Origin: JBJSXJ01 sp044235425
GTDB lineage: Bacteria; Planctomycetota; Planctomycetia; Pirellulales; Pirellulaceae
NCBI GenBank assembly: GCA_044235425.1
Contig: JBIIHW010000003.1
Coordinates: 1-64,000, forward strand
DNA: 64,000 nucleotides
Direction of reading: 5' to 3'
Of the stretch, positions 44,803-53,181 are shown piece after piece (the first letter of the stretch is position 1; each line of letters opens with the position of its first letter). The notes below the pieces were generated by a model that saw only the letters and a list, made by a program, of their open reading frames with translations, did not search any database and had not been told where the DNA came from. Position numbers and translations under genes: made by a program.

Positions 44803-47800
44803 TCAGTTCAGATAAATGAATTCTTTCACGTTCACCAGCACATGCCCCAGGTCCGCCCAAACTCGAACATCACGTCGAGCCTGATCGGCAGACAGACGAT
44901 ACTCGGCCGCTTGCAGTTCAAAAAACTCGAATGCCGCTGCACGTTCGGCATCCGTTGGTTTCCTCGCCAGCGCTTCCAAATACATCTGATCGATGCGCTG
45001 AGCATCTGATAAATTCGGCAACTCGAGCACCCGCTTGGCCCACCGCTGGGTCTGTTCGATCACGAACGGATCGTTCATCAGAATGAGCGCTTGAGCGGGA
45101 ACGTTGGACGAATTTCGACCACCCACCGTGCTGAATGGAATCGGCGTGTCGAACGCCAGCATCATTGGCGGCAGGAAGTTGCGGCGCACTTCCTGATAAA
45201 TACTACGTCGACCTTGACCATCCAGCGGTCCGCTCCCACCCGGTCGTCCACGACCTTGCATGAACGGCGTCAAATGCACAGGCACGCTCCCACCCGCTGG
45301 CGTCAAATCAATGCGTCCCGCGATCCTCAGCAGTGAATCACGGATCGCTTCACCTTCCAACCGCCGAATGCGCTGATGCTGGAGTAGTTTATTGGTTGGA
45401 TCCACTTCCAGACTGCGAGCACTCGCGACACTCGACATCCGATAACTCGAACTCAGCACCAGATTCCGAATCAACCGCTTAATCGACCAGCCATCCTGCA
45501 TGAACTCGGTCGCCAGATGATCGAGCAACTCGGGATGCGACGGCTCCTGACCGAGGACACCAAAATTGTCGACACTCGGCACAATCCCCACTCCAAATAA
45601 ATGCTGCCACACGCGATTCACCAGCACGCGAGAGACGAGTGGATTGGCGGGATCGATCCATTCCTGAGCCAGCGCCAACCGACCACTTCCCGTGACCCCT
45701 GCGACCGGTCGACCTTGAAAGGCCTCCAAGGAACGACGCGGCACCGGCTCACCCAGCGTGCGATAGTTGCCGCGAATATGCACTTTGTCTTCCCATCCCG
45801 TACCATCGGTGATCGCCAGCACTTTCATTGGCTGAGGAAGCTGTGGTGCGAGTTGATCGAGTTGCTGGACCACGGCGGCAAGTGCTTCCTGATGTGGCTT
45901 GGCGGCCGCATCATCCCGCAGCAGCCCATGCCGCAGAAGCCAGTTGAGCAGCTCCACAGTTGCGGTATCCGCGGCTCCATTCATTCCCCGTTCCAGTGCC
46001 GTCGCCATCACTTGGCCATACTGATTCGCAACATCCATCAAGGTCTGATTCGACTCCAAGGCGAGCGCCGCGAGCCCAATTGGGTTCTCAAGATCCGGCG
46101 GTGCACCTTCGTCCGAGAAGCGAATTTCATCGATGGCCGCAAAGCCGTCTCCATGATCGATGATCTCAATATGAGCTCGATGACCGAGATACCGTCTAAC
46201 ATCTCCACCCTGCGTCCGCCAGCTATACGTCTCTGACTTGTCCACGTTCATGATGCAACCACCGAATAGCAACCCGGTGTAAGCGTCCATGAAGTAGCCG
46301 TCGATCACGAGCCGAATCTGAACGTTCGCACCTTTGAGCTTGTAATGAATGTGTCGGTGGCTGAGCGTGAAGGTGGGAGAACGAAGCACGCCCTGTGATT
46401 TCGGCGACCACTGCCCACTGCTCGCCACTCCCGGACGTACCAGCTCGGCGACGCGTGCCTGCGAGTCCCACTGACCGGCTCGCGTGGGCCCGTTGCCATA
46501 CGCCTCACCCGTCGTAAACCAGCCCGCCGTCGCAAAATCACCCTGACTGAAATCAGCCAGCAAGGGCGCCTTGTCGCGCGCGGCCGCCGCTTGTCGAGCA
46601 GCATTTTCTAGACGTTGTCGTTGAGCGGCGATTTCCTTGGCCTGTGGATCACCGGGCAGATTGACCAGAGCCAGCCATGGCTCAAGGGCATGCGTGGGCT
46701 GCTTCACGGTCGGATCATTGAGCGCCGCCAACCAGCGCTGCAGCTGCTGCGCGTCCACCTGCTGCTGCTGCGCGATGACTGCAACCTGCTCGGGATTCGC
46801 CCCCTTCGCCGCTCGTGCGGCTATCAGATAGCGCGCCACGTCCGTGGCCGTGTTGGCATTTTTTCGAGGCAACAGCTGCTGAACTGACTGACTGCCTTGC
46901 TGCGCGAGCTGCACCAGTTTAGCCGTTTGCTCCGCAATTCGGCCCTGAGGATCAAGCAGAGCTTCCTGTCGACGAGAACTCTTCAGTGCACCCGTAATGG
47001 TGTAGTAATCGCGAGTGGATATGGCGTCAAATTTGTGATCGTGACAACGCGCGCAGGCCAGTGTAATGCCCAAGAACGTTTTGCTCATCACATCCACTTG
47101 GTTATCGATGCGTCCCATTTCATCGCCGCGCACATCGACCGGTGCATGAGTCGCCTCGCCCAAAAACCAGAAGCCAGTGCCAATCACCGATTCGTTGTAT
47201 TTTTCGGTCGGGTGCAGCCGCGGTGCGGTGAGCAGATCACCGGCGAGATGCTCGAGTACGAACTGGTTATAGGGCACGTCGGCGTTGAACGCGCGAATCA
47301 CATAGTCTCGATACTGCGAAGCATGTGGAATCGGAAAATCAAATTCATGGCCATACGTTTCCGCGTAGCGCACCAAGTCCAACCAGTGTCGCCCCCAACG
47401 TTCACCAAATTGGGGCGACTTGAGCAATTCGTCGACCCGCTTCCCAAACGCTTCGGGGGAGGAATCACTCAGGAAACTGTCGATTTCGGCAGGAGTCGGC
47501 GGCAGTCCCAGCAAATCAAAATAGACTCGTCGCAGCCAAGTCGCTCGATCTGCCTCCGCAGCCGGTTCCAGGCCGGCAGCTTCCAGTTTCGCGAGAAGGA
47601 AGCGATCGAGAGGCTTCGTGGGCCAAGCAGCTTGGCGTACCGGCGGAACGACCGGACGCTGAATCGGCTGCCAACACCAATGGCCTTGAAGCCGCTGCGC
47701 GAGGTTGAAATCCTTGCCCGCAGGTGCGGTACTCGCCTTTTCTCGCGGCCAAGGGGCACCCCGCTCGACCCAGCGTGTGAGCGTGGCGATCTCCGCCGCC

Positions 47801-48159
47801 GGCATCTTCGACTTCGGCGGCATCTGATACGTCTCGCCGTAATTGATGGAGTCGATCAGCAGGCTTTCCTTAGGTTTTCCCGGAACCACAGCAGCACCGG
47901 TGTCGCCGCCTTTAAGTGCTCCATCGCGCGAGTCGAGCAGAAAACCACCCTGCACTTTTTTTGCGTCGCGACTGTGACATTCATAACAGCGAGCCACCAG
48001 AATCGGTCGCACTTCCTTCTCGAAGAACTCAAGGTCCTCGGCACTGAACGCGGCGGCTGCAGGAGCCGGTTCGTCGCCGCTAGCTGGCTGGATAACCATC
48101 ATCCACACTACAGCCAAGATCGAGTAAACCATCCCGTTTGTCCTGCTCGATAATTTCAT
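44803..48159 (-). CDS. PSD1 cytochrome c / DUF1549 / DUF1553 protein
   Basis: An 1118-residue exported protein. A signal peptide is followed by a planctomycete-type cytochrome c domain with heme motif CYECH (about residue 56) and a distal MPPKSKMP. DUF1549 lies at about 165-370, a jelly-roll-like insert in the middle (GWFTTGEAYGNGPTRAG region), and DUF1553 at about 830-1080. These large proteins are a hallmark of planctomycetes; proposed roles involve electron transfer and polysaccharide degradation but none is proven. ATG 48159 is preferred over TTG 48177. The DUF1501 partner usually found next to it is instead near 56249. Confidence 0.92.
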   Translation of the reverse strand: MKLSSRTNGMVYSILAVVWMMVIQPASGDEPAPAAAAFSAEDLEFFEKEVRPILVARCYECHSRDAKKVQGGFLLDSRDGALKGGDTGAAVVPGKPKESLLIDSINYGETYQMPPKSKMPAAEIATLTRWVERGAPWPREKASTAPAGKDFNLAQRLQGHWCWQPIQRPVVPPVRQAAWPTKPLDRFLLAKLEAAGLEPAAEADRATWLRRVYFDLLGLPPTPAEIDSFLSDSSPEAFGKRVDELLKSPQFGERWGRHWLDLVRYAETYGHEFDFPIPHASQYRDYVIRAFNADVPYNQFVLEHLAGDLLTAPRLHPTEKYNESVIGTGFWFLGEATHAPVDVRGDEMGRIDNQVDVMSKTFLGITLACARCHDHKFDAISTRDYYTITGALKSSRRQEALLDPQGRIAEQTAKLVQLAQQGSQSVQQLLPRKNANTATDVARYLIAARAAKGANPEQVAVIAQQQQVDAQQLQRWLAALNDPTVKQPTHALEPWLALVNLPGDPQAKEIAAQRQRLENAARQAAAARDKAPLLADFSQGDFATAGWFTTGEAYGNGPTRAGQWDSQARVAELVRPGVASSGQWSPKSQGVLRSPTFTLSHRHIHYKLKGANVQIRLVIDGYFMDAYTGLLFGGCIMNVDKSETYSWRTQGGDVRRYLGHRAHIEIIDHGDGFAAIDEIRFSDEGAPPDLENPIGLAALALESNQTLMDVANQYGQVMATALERGMNGAADTATVELLNWLLRHGLLRDDAAAKPHQEALAAVVQQLDQLAPQLPQPMKVLAITDGTGWEDKVHIRGNYRTLGEPVPRRSLEAFQGRPVAGVTGSGRLALAQEWIDPANPLVSRVLVNRVWQHLFGVGIVPSVDNFGVLGQEPSHPELLDHLATEFMQDGWSIKRLIRNLVLSSSYRMSSVASARSLEVDPTNKLLQHQRIRRLEGEAIRDSLLRIAGRIDLTPAGGSVPVHLTPFMQGRGRPGGSGPLDGQGRRSIYQEVRRNFLPPMMLAFDTPIPFSTVGGRNSSNVPAQALILMNDPFVIEQTQRWAKRVLELPNLSDAQRIDQMYLEALARKPTDAERAAAFEFFELQAAEYRLSADQARRDVRVWADLGHVLVNVKEFIYLN

Positions 48160-48312
48160 GGGAGTCGCGATATCCAAGGTTGAAATCGAATGGTAGCAAC
48201 TAGACGTAAGTCGCGATTATAGCCCGAAGCCACTTGCGAAGGGCATCCGGTGAATCAGAATCAAAATAGCGTTGTTCGTAAACCATAGTTTTTCCCGCCC
48301 GCCAGGTGCCCC

Positions 48313-48783
48313 ATGCAACTCCTCACGAAAAGTGCCGACTCAGTTTCATTCGCGCCGCCAGCAGCCCGAAGAACACGCCGGCTTCCATCGCTATTGTTTG
48401 TCAGTGTCATCCTGCTGACGAGTCTCGGATTCAGCCCTGCCGCTTGGGCCGTCGACCTCTCGGGTCAGTGGAGTGGTTCATGGGAGAGTTGTCAGACCGG
48501 TCATCGCGGTCCGCTCAAAGGCCATTTTGAGGCGTGCGGCGATCAGCAGTATCAAGTCACCTTCACTGGCCGCTTCTTCAAAGTCTTCCCATTTCGATTT
48601 CGAGTGACGCTTGACGTGATTGAAGATCGTGGCGACAGCATCACCCTGGCCGGTAACTCCTACCTCGGTCGCATGTTCGGCACGTTCACCTACGAGGCCA
48701 ACGCGACTGGTACGGAATTCAGCTCAGCATATTCGTCGAAGAAGGATCACGGTTACTTCCGCTTGAGTCGCACGTGCCCGTAG
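48313..48783 (+). CDS. Small secreted protein, unknown
   Basis: A 156-residue protein with a signal peptide (hydrophobic LLFVSVILLTSLGFSPAAWA, cut near residue 46). The mature domain (VDLSGQWSGSWESC to YFRLSRTCP) has an alternating beta pattern and three Cys, consistent with a small beta-barrel or lipocalin-like fold. No family is recognised. Its last 65 bases overlap the 3' end of bioD on the other strand, so the two genes end tail to tail. Confidence 0.65.
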   Translation: MQLLTKSADSVSFAPPAARRTRRLPSLLFVSVILLTSLGFSPAAWAVDLSGQWSGSWESCQTGHRGPLKGHFEACGDQQYQVTFTGRFFKVFPFRFRVTLDVIEDRGDSITLAGNSYLGRMFGTFTYEANATGTEFSSAYSSKKDHGYFRLSRTCP

Positions 48784-49477
48784 TGAGCAGCGCGAGCCAG
48801 TCGACAGGTGGCGAGAAATCCTGCGAGTTAAACATCAACTGAGTGAGTAGCGGCACGGGTAAGTGCCGCTGCAACTCATGCGCATTGCTCAGTATACTCG
48901 GGTCTGCCCCCGCGTCACTCGGCAGCACCTCATTGAGGACCACTCCGAGCAGTGGCAAACCACCACGGCGATGCTGAGCGGCGAAGCAGGTGGCCAACGA
49001 CTGGTGTATTGTGCCCAGGACATTACGAGCAACGATGATGAGCGGATAGCCGCAATCGTGCGCGAGATCGGCGACATAGTCTTGATCGCCCAGGGGACTT
49101 AGCAGCCCACCCGCGCCCTCAACGATCACCACGTCGCTCACTGCCTGCCAATACTTCAAACCGTCGCGCAGCAGCTGCCCGTCGAGTTCTTTTCCTTCGG
49201 CTCGAGCAGCGAGATGGGGCGCGAGTGGTGCCGCGAATTTCTGTGGGCAGACGGCATCGAGTGTTCCGGGTCGCCCAGCTGCTTCCCAGAGTGCCACGGC
49301 ATCATCGGCAATCAGAGTTCCCTGTTCCCACCGACAGCCGCTCGCCGCCGGCTTATAAACTCCCACTCGCCGGCCCGCCTCGTGCATGCGGCGCGCGATG
49401 AGTGCCGCGACGACGGTCTTGCCAACTCCCGTGTCTGTACCAGTCACGAACAGACCAAGTGCAGTTTTTGCATTCAT
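48719..49477 (-). CDS. bioD: Dethiobiotin synthetase
   Basis: A 252-residue ATP-dependent carboxylase that forms the ureido ring of dethiobiotin in biotin synthesis. The N-terminal LFVTGTDTGVGKTVVAA is the diagnostic P-loop. VYKPAASGC, VIVEGAGGLLSPL and the central DAVCPQKFAAPLAPHLAAR segment match BioD. No other bio gene lies beside it. The gene ends inside the 3' end of a convergent small secreted-protein gene. Confidence 0.95.
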   Translation of the reverse strand: MNAKTALGLFVTGTDTGVGKTVVAALIARRMHEAGRRVGVYKPAASGCRWEQGTLIADDAVALWEAAGRPGTLDAVCPQKFAAPLAPHLAARAEGKELDGQLLRDGLKYWQAVSDVVIVEGAGGLLSPLGDQDYVADLAHDCGYPLIIVARNVLGTIHQSLATCFAAQHRRGGLPLLGVVLNEVLPSDAGADPSILSNAHELQRHLPVPLLTQLMFNSQDFSPPVDWLALLTTGTCDSSGSNRDPSSTNMLS

Positions 49478-49575
49478 AGATTCGAGAATTCGCGAAGCCC
49501 AGGATATGTGAAGAGTGCGGTTGGTAGTTGGTTGCTTGGTGATGTTGGAATGGGTATCGACTGTTGGATATCAGT

Positions 49576-50292
49576 TCAAGCGATGTTGGACTTGGCGGTT
49601 GGCGAATCGGGTGATCCAGCTGGCAACTGCGAATGACGCACAATCCAGTGGGCCAGAGTTCGTAGCAAGTAACCGATGATCGGGATGAGCAGACCACCGG
49701 CCAGCACGGTCATCGGAGTGACTCCAATCCAATCGCAGAGTCGCTGAAACATCACTCGGTAGTCCAGTGCGAGCGACAGGATATCCGTCCAGTTAACGAT
49801 GGCGACAAGGAGCAGCAGAGTGCTCACGATCATCACCGTCAGCGTGATCGGTAAGAGCAGCAAGATGAAAGCCGCTCGACGATAAGGATCGGTCACTGCC
49901 GCGCGCGACAGGAAGCTCACCGCCCCCGCCCACAACGCCGTGATCGCCAGAATTAAAAAACCAGTAACGATCGAAAACATACTGGTGACGTAGCCGACGA
50001 ATTGACCGCAGTAGGCCAGTGCCAATTGGAACTGCACGACGAGCCAGAGGAAGTCGCTGAGAAAAAAACGAGTGGGCGCTTGTAAGCGTCCGGCAACTTT
50101 ATTGATTGGACCGAGAATCGCAAGACCGACCAGAGCCGGTATGGCGATGGTGAAGATGATGACGATCAGAATGGCACCGATCGATCCTACGGCCGCGATC
50201 AAATCACCCAGCGCGATACCAAACAGGCCCGATAGAACTGGTTGCCACAGATCACTCGCCGCAAGCATGTTCCTCGCCAGGATCGCGATCAT
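49576..50292 (-). CDS. Polytopic membrane protein, unknown
   Basis: A 238-residue hydrophobic protein with about five membrane helices (for example FGIALGDLIAAVGSIGAILIV, FLILAITALWAGAVSFL and ILLLLPITLTVMIVST). No family is recognised. ATG 50292 is selected because the upstream extension of the frame is polar and lacks start signals. It lies about 80 bases downstream of the DUF1499-like gene and about 100 bases upstream of bioD on the same strand, so it may belong to the same transcript. Confidence 0.6.
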   Translation of the reverse strand: MIAILARNMLAASDLWQPVLSGLFGIALGDLIAAVGSIGAILIVIIFTIAIPALVGLAILGPINKVAGRLQAPTRFFLSDFLWLVVQFQLALAYCGQFVGYVTSMFSIVTGFLILAITALWAGAVSFLSRAAVTDPYRRAAFILLLLPITLTVMIVSTLLLLVAIVNWTDILSLALDYRVMFQRLCDWIGVTPMTVLAGGLLIPIIGYLLRTLAHWIVRHSQLPAGSPDSPTAKSNIA

Positions 50293-50371
50293 GATGGAAA
50301 CTCCGGGAGCTTGATGCCCGCTTGTCGTACGCTTGAGTTCACGCCGACAGGAGCTCTCTTTTGTGACTTCA

Positions 50372-50875
50372 TCATGACGACTGGGCGCGTAGACTGTCGA
50401 GCAATTCTCGGAGATTTCGCGGGTTTTGGCCCAAATCACCGCGGCCCACGCGCGATTTACTTTCGGCCTGCAACCGGACTCGTGGCGATTCCTGTGGACG
50501 GTCTGGAGCTCCAGGGGCATCCCCGGAATCCGTTGGCAGAGGCTCTATCCGCACCGTCACATCATCAACGAAGCGAAAGAGCTTGGTAGAGCGAGTGAGT
50601 CGGATCACGACCTCCTTCCCATCGCTGCGCTCATCGACCCAGTTCCAGCCCGGTAGTGTGGCGACCGACTGTCGCAGTCGAGCGGCAAGTTCCGGTGCGG
50701 TGCCCGTGAACTCATAGGGTCGTAAGCGATGATCAGCGTGCTGCGGATGAGTCGCAGCCCAGTTTGTGGTCAGATCGCGACTCCAATCTTCCACAAGGAG
50801 CAGGGACCCAAGGACGAAAGCGGCGATGACAACGATGCTGGCAATCGCCACGATCGCGAGGATACTGAGATTCAT
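50372..50875 (-). CDS. DUF1499-like membrane-anchored protein
   Basis: A 167-residue protein. One N-terminal membrane helix (SILAIVAIASIVVIAAFVLG) is followed by a soluble domain. The C-terminal VRLQAESKSRVGRGDLGQNPR segment and the following NLRELLDSL match the DUF1499 ending, a family of unknown function often tied to envelope stress in bacteria and chloroplasts. ATG 50875 is chosen at the start of the helix; the frame is open to GTG 51043. It is divergent from rarA. Confidence 0.7.
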   Translation of the reverse strand: MNLSILAIVAIASIVVIAAFVLGSLLLVEDWSRDLTTNWAATHPQHADHRLRPYEFTGTAPELAARLRQSVATLPGWNWVDERSDGKEVVIRLTRSTKLFRFVDDVTVRIEPLPTDSGDAPGAPDRPQESPRVRLQAESKSRVGRGDLGQNPRNLRELLDSLRAQSS

Positions 50876-51024
50876 GAATCGCTTTCTGGCCACGGTTGGC
50901 TCCGCTGTAGGCACAATCATCTGGTACGCCGCCGAGCGTCCAATTGTCGCCACGACTGCTTCTTGTTCCAATACCACGTGAACGGGGCGACCAATCAAGT
51001 AATAGAACGTGCAGCAGGTGACCT

Positions 51025-52335
51025 GTGAACTCGCTCTTTGCACAGTCGGAGACCGCCAATTTACGTCGAGCGCAACCGCTGGCCGCGCGCATGCGTCCCA
51101 GCAAGCTCGACGAGTTTCTCGGGCAACAACATTTTCTTGGGCCAGGTAAATTGCTGCGTCGACTGTTGCAGTCGGATCGATTGGGTTCTGTCATCTTTTA
51201 TGGGCCACCTGGTACCGGCAAGACCACGCTCGCTCGACTGCTCGCCACCGAAAGTCGTCGCAAATTCCGCTCTCTCAACGCCGTCACCAGTGGCATCAAG
51301 GAAGTGCGCGAGGTGCTGGAGGGAGCGCGCGAAGAAGTGGTTACCGGTGGCCCCAAGACGCTGCTGTTCATCGACGAAATTCATCGCTTCAACAAAGCGC
51401 AGCAGGATGCGCTGCTGCCGGATGTGGAGGAGGGAATCGTGACGCTCGTGGGAGCCACCACCTCCAATCCGTTTTTTGCGGTGAATAGTGCACTGGTGAG
51501 TCGCAGTCAGGTATTTCAGTTTGAGCCTTTATCGCCCGACGAAATTAAAGCGGCGCTGCGGCGAGCGCTCGCGGATCGCCCGCGAGGACTGGGCGAATAT
51601 CAAGTGGAGATGGATGAAGAGGCGCTGGAATTTTTGGCGCAGGTGAGCGACGGAGATGCGCGGCGAGCGCTGTCGGCACTCGAAATCGGCGTGCTCTCCA
51701 CTCCACAGCAGCCGATCAAGTTCACGCGAGCGCTGGCGGAGGAATCGGTGCAGCGGAAAGCGATGCACTACGATCCCACCGGTGATGATCACTATGACTG
51801 TGCGAGTGCGTTGATTAAGAGTATTCGCGGAAGTGACGTGGATGCGGCGCTCTACTGGCTGGCGCGAATGCTGGAAGCGGGCGAGGAGATTCGGTTCCTC
51901 TGTCGGCGACTGGTGATTTTGGCGAGTGAAGATGTGGGGAATGCCGACCCAGCGGCGCTGACGCTGGCGGTGAGTGCCATGCAGGCGTGCGAGTTCATCG
52001 GGTTGCCGGAAGCGCAACTCACGCTCTCGCAAGCCGTCATTTATCTCGCCTGTGCACCGAAATCGAATGCGGCGACAACCGCCATCGCGGCAGCGCGGGC
52101 CGAGGTACGGGAAGGCCGAGTGTTACCAGTGCCTCGCCATTTACGCGATTCCCATTACGGCGGCGCCGCCGCACTTGGTAACGGCGTCAGCTATCAGTAT
52201 TCACACGATGCACCCGGTGGAGTCGCCAAACAAGATTATCTCGGAGTGGACCGCGAGTACTACGTGCCCACCGATCGCGGCTACGAAGCCCAGCTAGCCG
52301 CCCGCCTTGCCGAACTACGCCAACGCCTGCGCTAG
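51025..52335 (+). CDS. rarA: Replication-associated recombination protein A (RarA/MgsA)
   Basis: A 436-residue AAA+ ATPase acting at stalled replication forks. The N-terminal LAARMRPSKLDEFLGQQHFLG, Walker A YGPPGTGKTTLAR, Walker B LLFIDEIHRFNKAQQDALLP and the sensor LVGATTSNPFF are complete. The C-terminal tetramerisation region (PTGDDHYDCASALIKSIRGSD, YLACAPKSNA) is full length. The start is GTG 51025, three residues before the conserved region. It is divergent from the DUF1499-like gene. Confidence 0.95.
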   Translation: MNSLFAQSETANLRRAQPLAARMRPSKLDEFLGQQHFLGPGKLLRRLLQSDRLGSVIFYGPPGTGKTTLARLLATESRRKFRSLNAVTSGIKEVREVLEGAREEVVTGGPKTLLFIDEIHRFNKAQQDALLPDVEEGIVTLVGATTSNPFFAVNSALVSRSQVFQFEPLSPDEIKAALRRALADRPRGLGEYQVEMDEEALEFLAQVSDGDARRALSALEIGVLSTPQQPIKFTRALAEESVQRKAMHYDPTGDDHYDCASALIKSIRGSDVDAALYWLARMLEAGEEIRFLCRRLVILASEDVGNADPAALTLAVSAMQACEFIGLPEAQLTLSQAVIYLACAPKSNAATTAIAAARAEVREGRVLPVPRHLRDSHYGGAAALGNGVSYQYSHDAPGGVAKQDYLGVDREYYVPTDRGYEAQLAARLAELRQRLR

Positions 52336-52627
52336 TTACCCTAGCGACGACTATCTTCATGTGCCATCTCGAAGCGGCAGAGCGCAAGCCCTCCGGTGTG
52401 TGGAGTCCGTACGTCAGCATATAAGCGGCATTGGGCTTGCGCCCTTCCGCTCGAGTTCTGAGTGGTGGATGGTTGTTGGCGGTTCGGCCGGAGGTGCTTT
52501 ACCGTGAGCAACTTTTGCCCATGCTCGGGCGGCATGAAGAGCAGTTCTTCCTGGATACATGGAGTCGGCGACTCAAGGAAATCCTGGATGGATTTTTTGA
52601 ATGAGCTCAGCTTGAACCTCCAAGCGT

Positions 52628-53020
52628 TCACGGTCGCTCGGGGGCGAATTTTCTGGCGGGCTGGGTGGTGGAATTGAGTGGGTTGGAGTTGCTGCCACGG
52701 CTGCCGAGTACGCCGCGAAGCAGAAACGCGAAGACGAAATAGCAGCCGGCTGCGGCTGCTGCTGCGGCGGCTGTGCAGGCGGGAAAATAGTCGCGCATCA
52801 AAACCAGCGCCGGCGGTTCGGCACTCTTCGGGATCTTCCGTTCTACCGGCCGCTGCTCGGCGGCTTGCGTTGCCGCCGCCGATCGCCATTCACCCCACTC
52901 TTCCAGTGCCGCGGGAGTGCCATAGGTGGCGATCGCTTGCTCTCGTAGATAGAACATTCCGGCGATCACGCCACCAACCACCAACACCAGCGATGCCAAA
53001 ATGCCGATCAATGACTTCAT
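52628..53020 (-). CDS. Small membrane protein, unknown
   Basis: A 130-residue protein with an N-terminal helix (LIGILASLVLVVGGVIAGMFYL) and an Ala-rich hydrophobic stretch (CTAAAAAAAAGCYFVFAFLL, about residues 82-101). The C-terminus is polar. No family is recognised. ATG 53020 has AGGT upstream. It is divergent from the DUF1549/DUF1553 gene at 53182. The roughly 290 bases between rarA and its 3' end (52336-52627) show no convincing gene. Confidence 0.5.
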   Translation of the reverse strand: MKSLIGILASLVLVVGGVIAGMFYLREQAIATYGTPAALEEWGEWRSAAATQAAEQRPVERKIPKSAEPPALVLMRDYFPACTAAAAAAAAGCYFVFAFLLRGVLGSRGSNSNPLNSTTQPARKFAPERP

Positions 53021-53181
53021 CTGCGGACCTTCAAATCACTTACAACTTGGACTTTAGGGACGGAACCAATTCAGGGTTTTCGTTGCTTACAGCCGAAAAT
53101 TTGAGTACGATCCATTTGCCCACCAACATCGGCAGCCCCCGCCCCCTCTCACCGCTCGTATCGTAGCAGGTTAACTTTGCC

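Noticed and set aside
46897..48153. 418-residue open frame on the plus strand
   Set aside because: It lies wholly inside the PSD1/DUF1549/DUF1553 gene on the other strand, shows no recognisable motif and has no ribosome site. Long antisense frames are common in GC-rich genes.
52341..52889. 182-residue minus-strand frame
   Set aside because: It overlaps the better-supported small membrane protein at 52628-53020 in another frame and has no start signal or domain.
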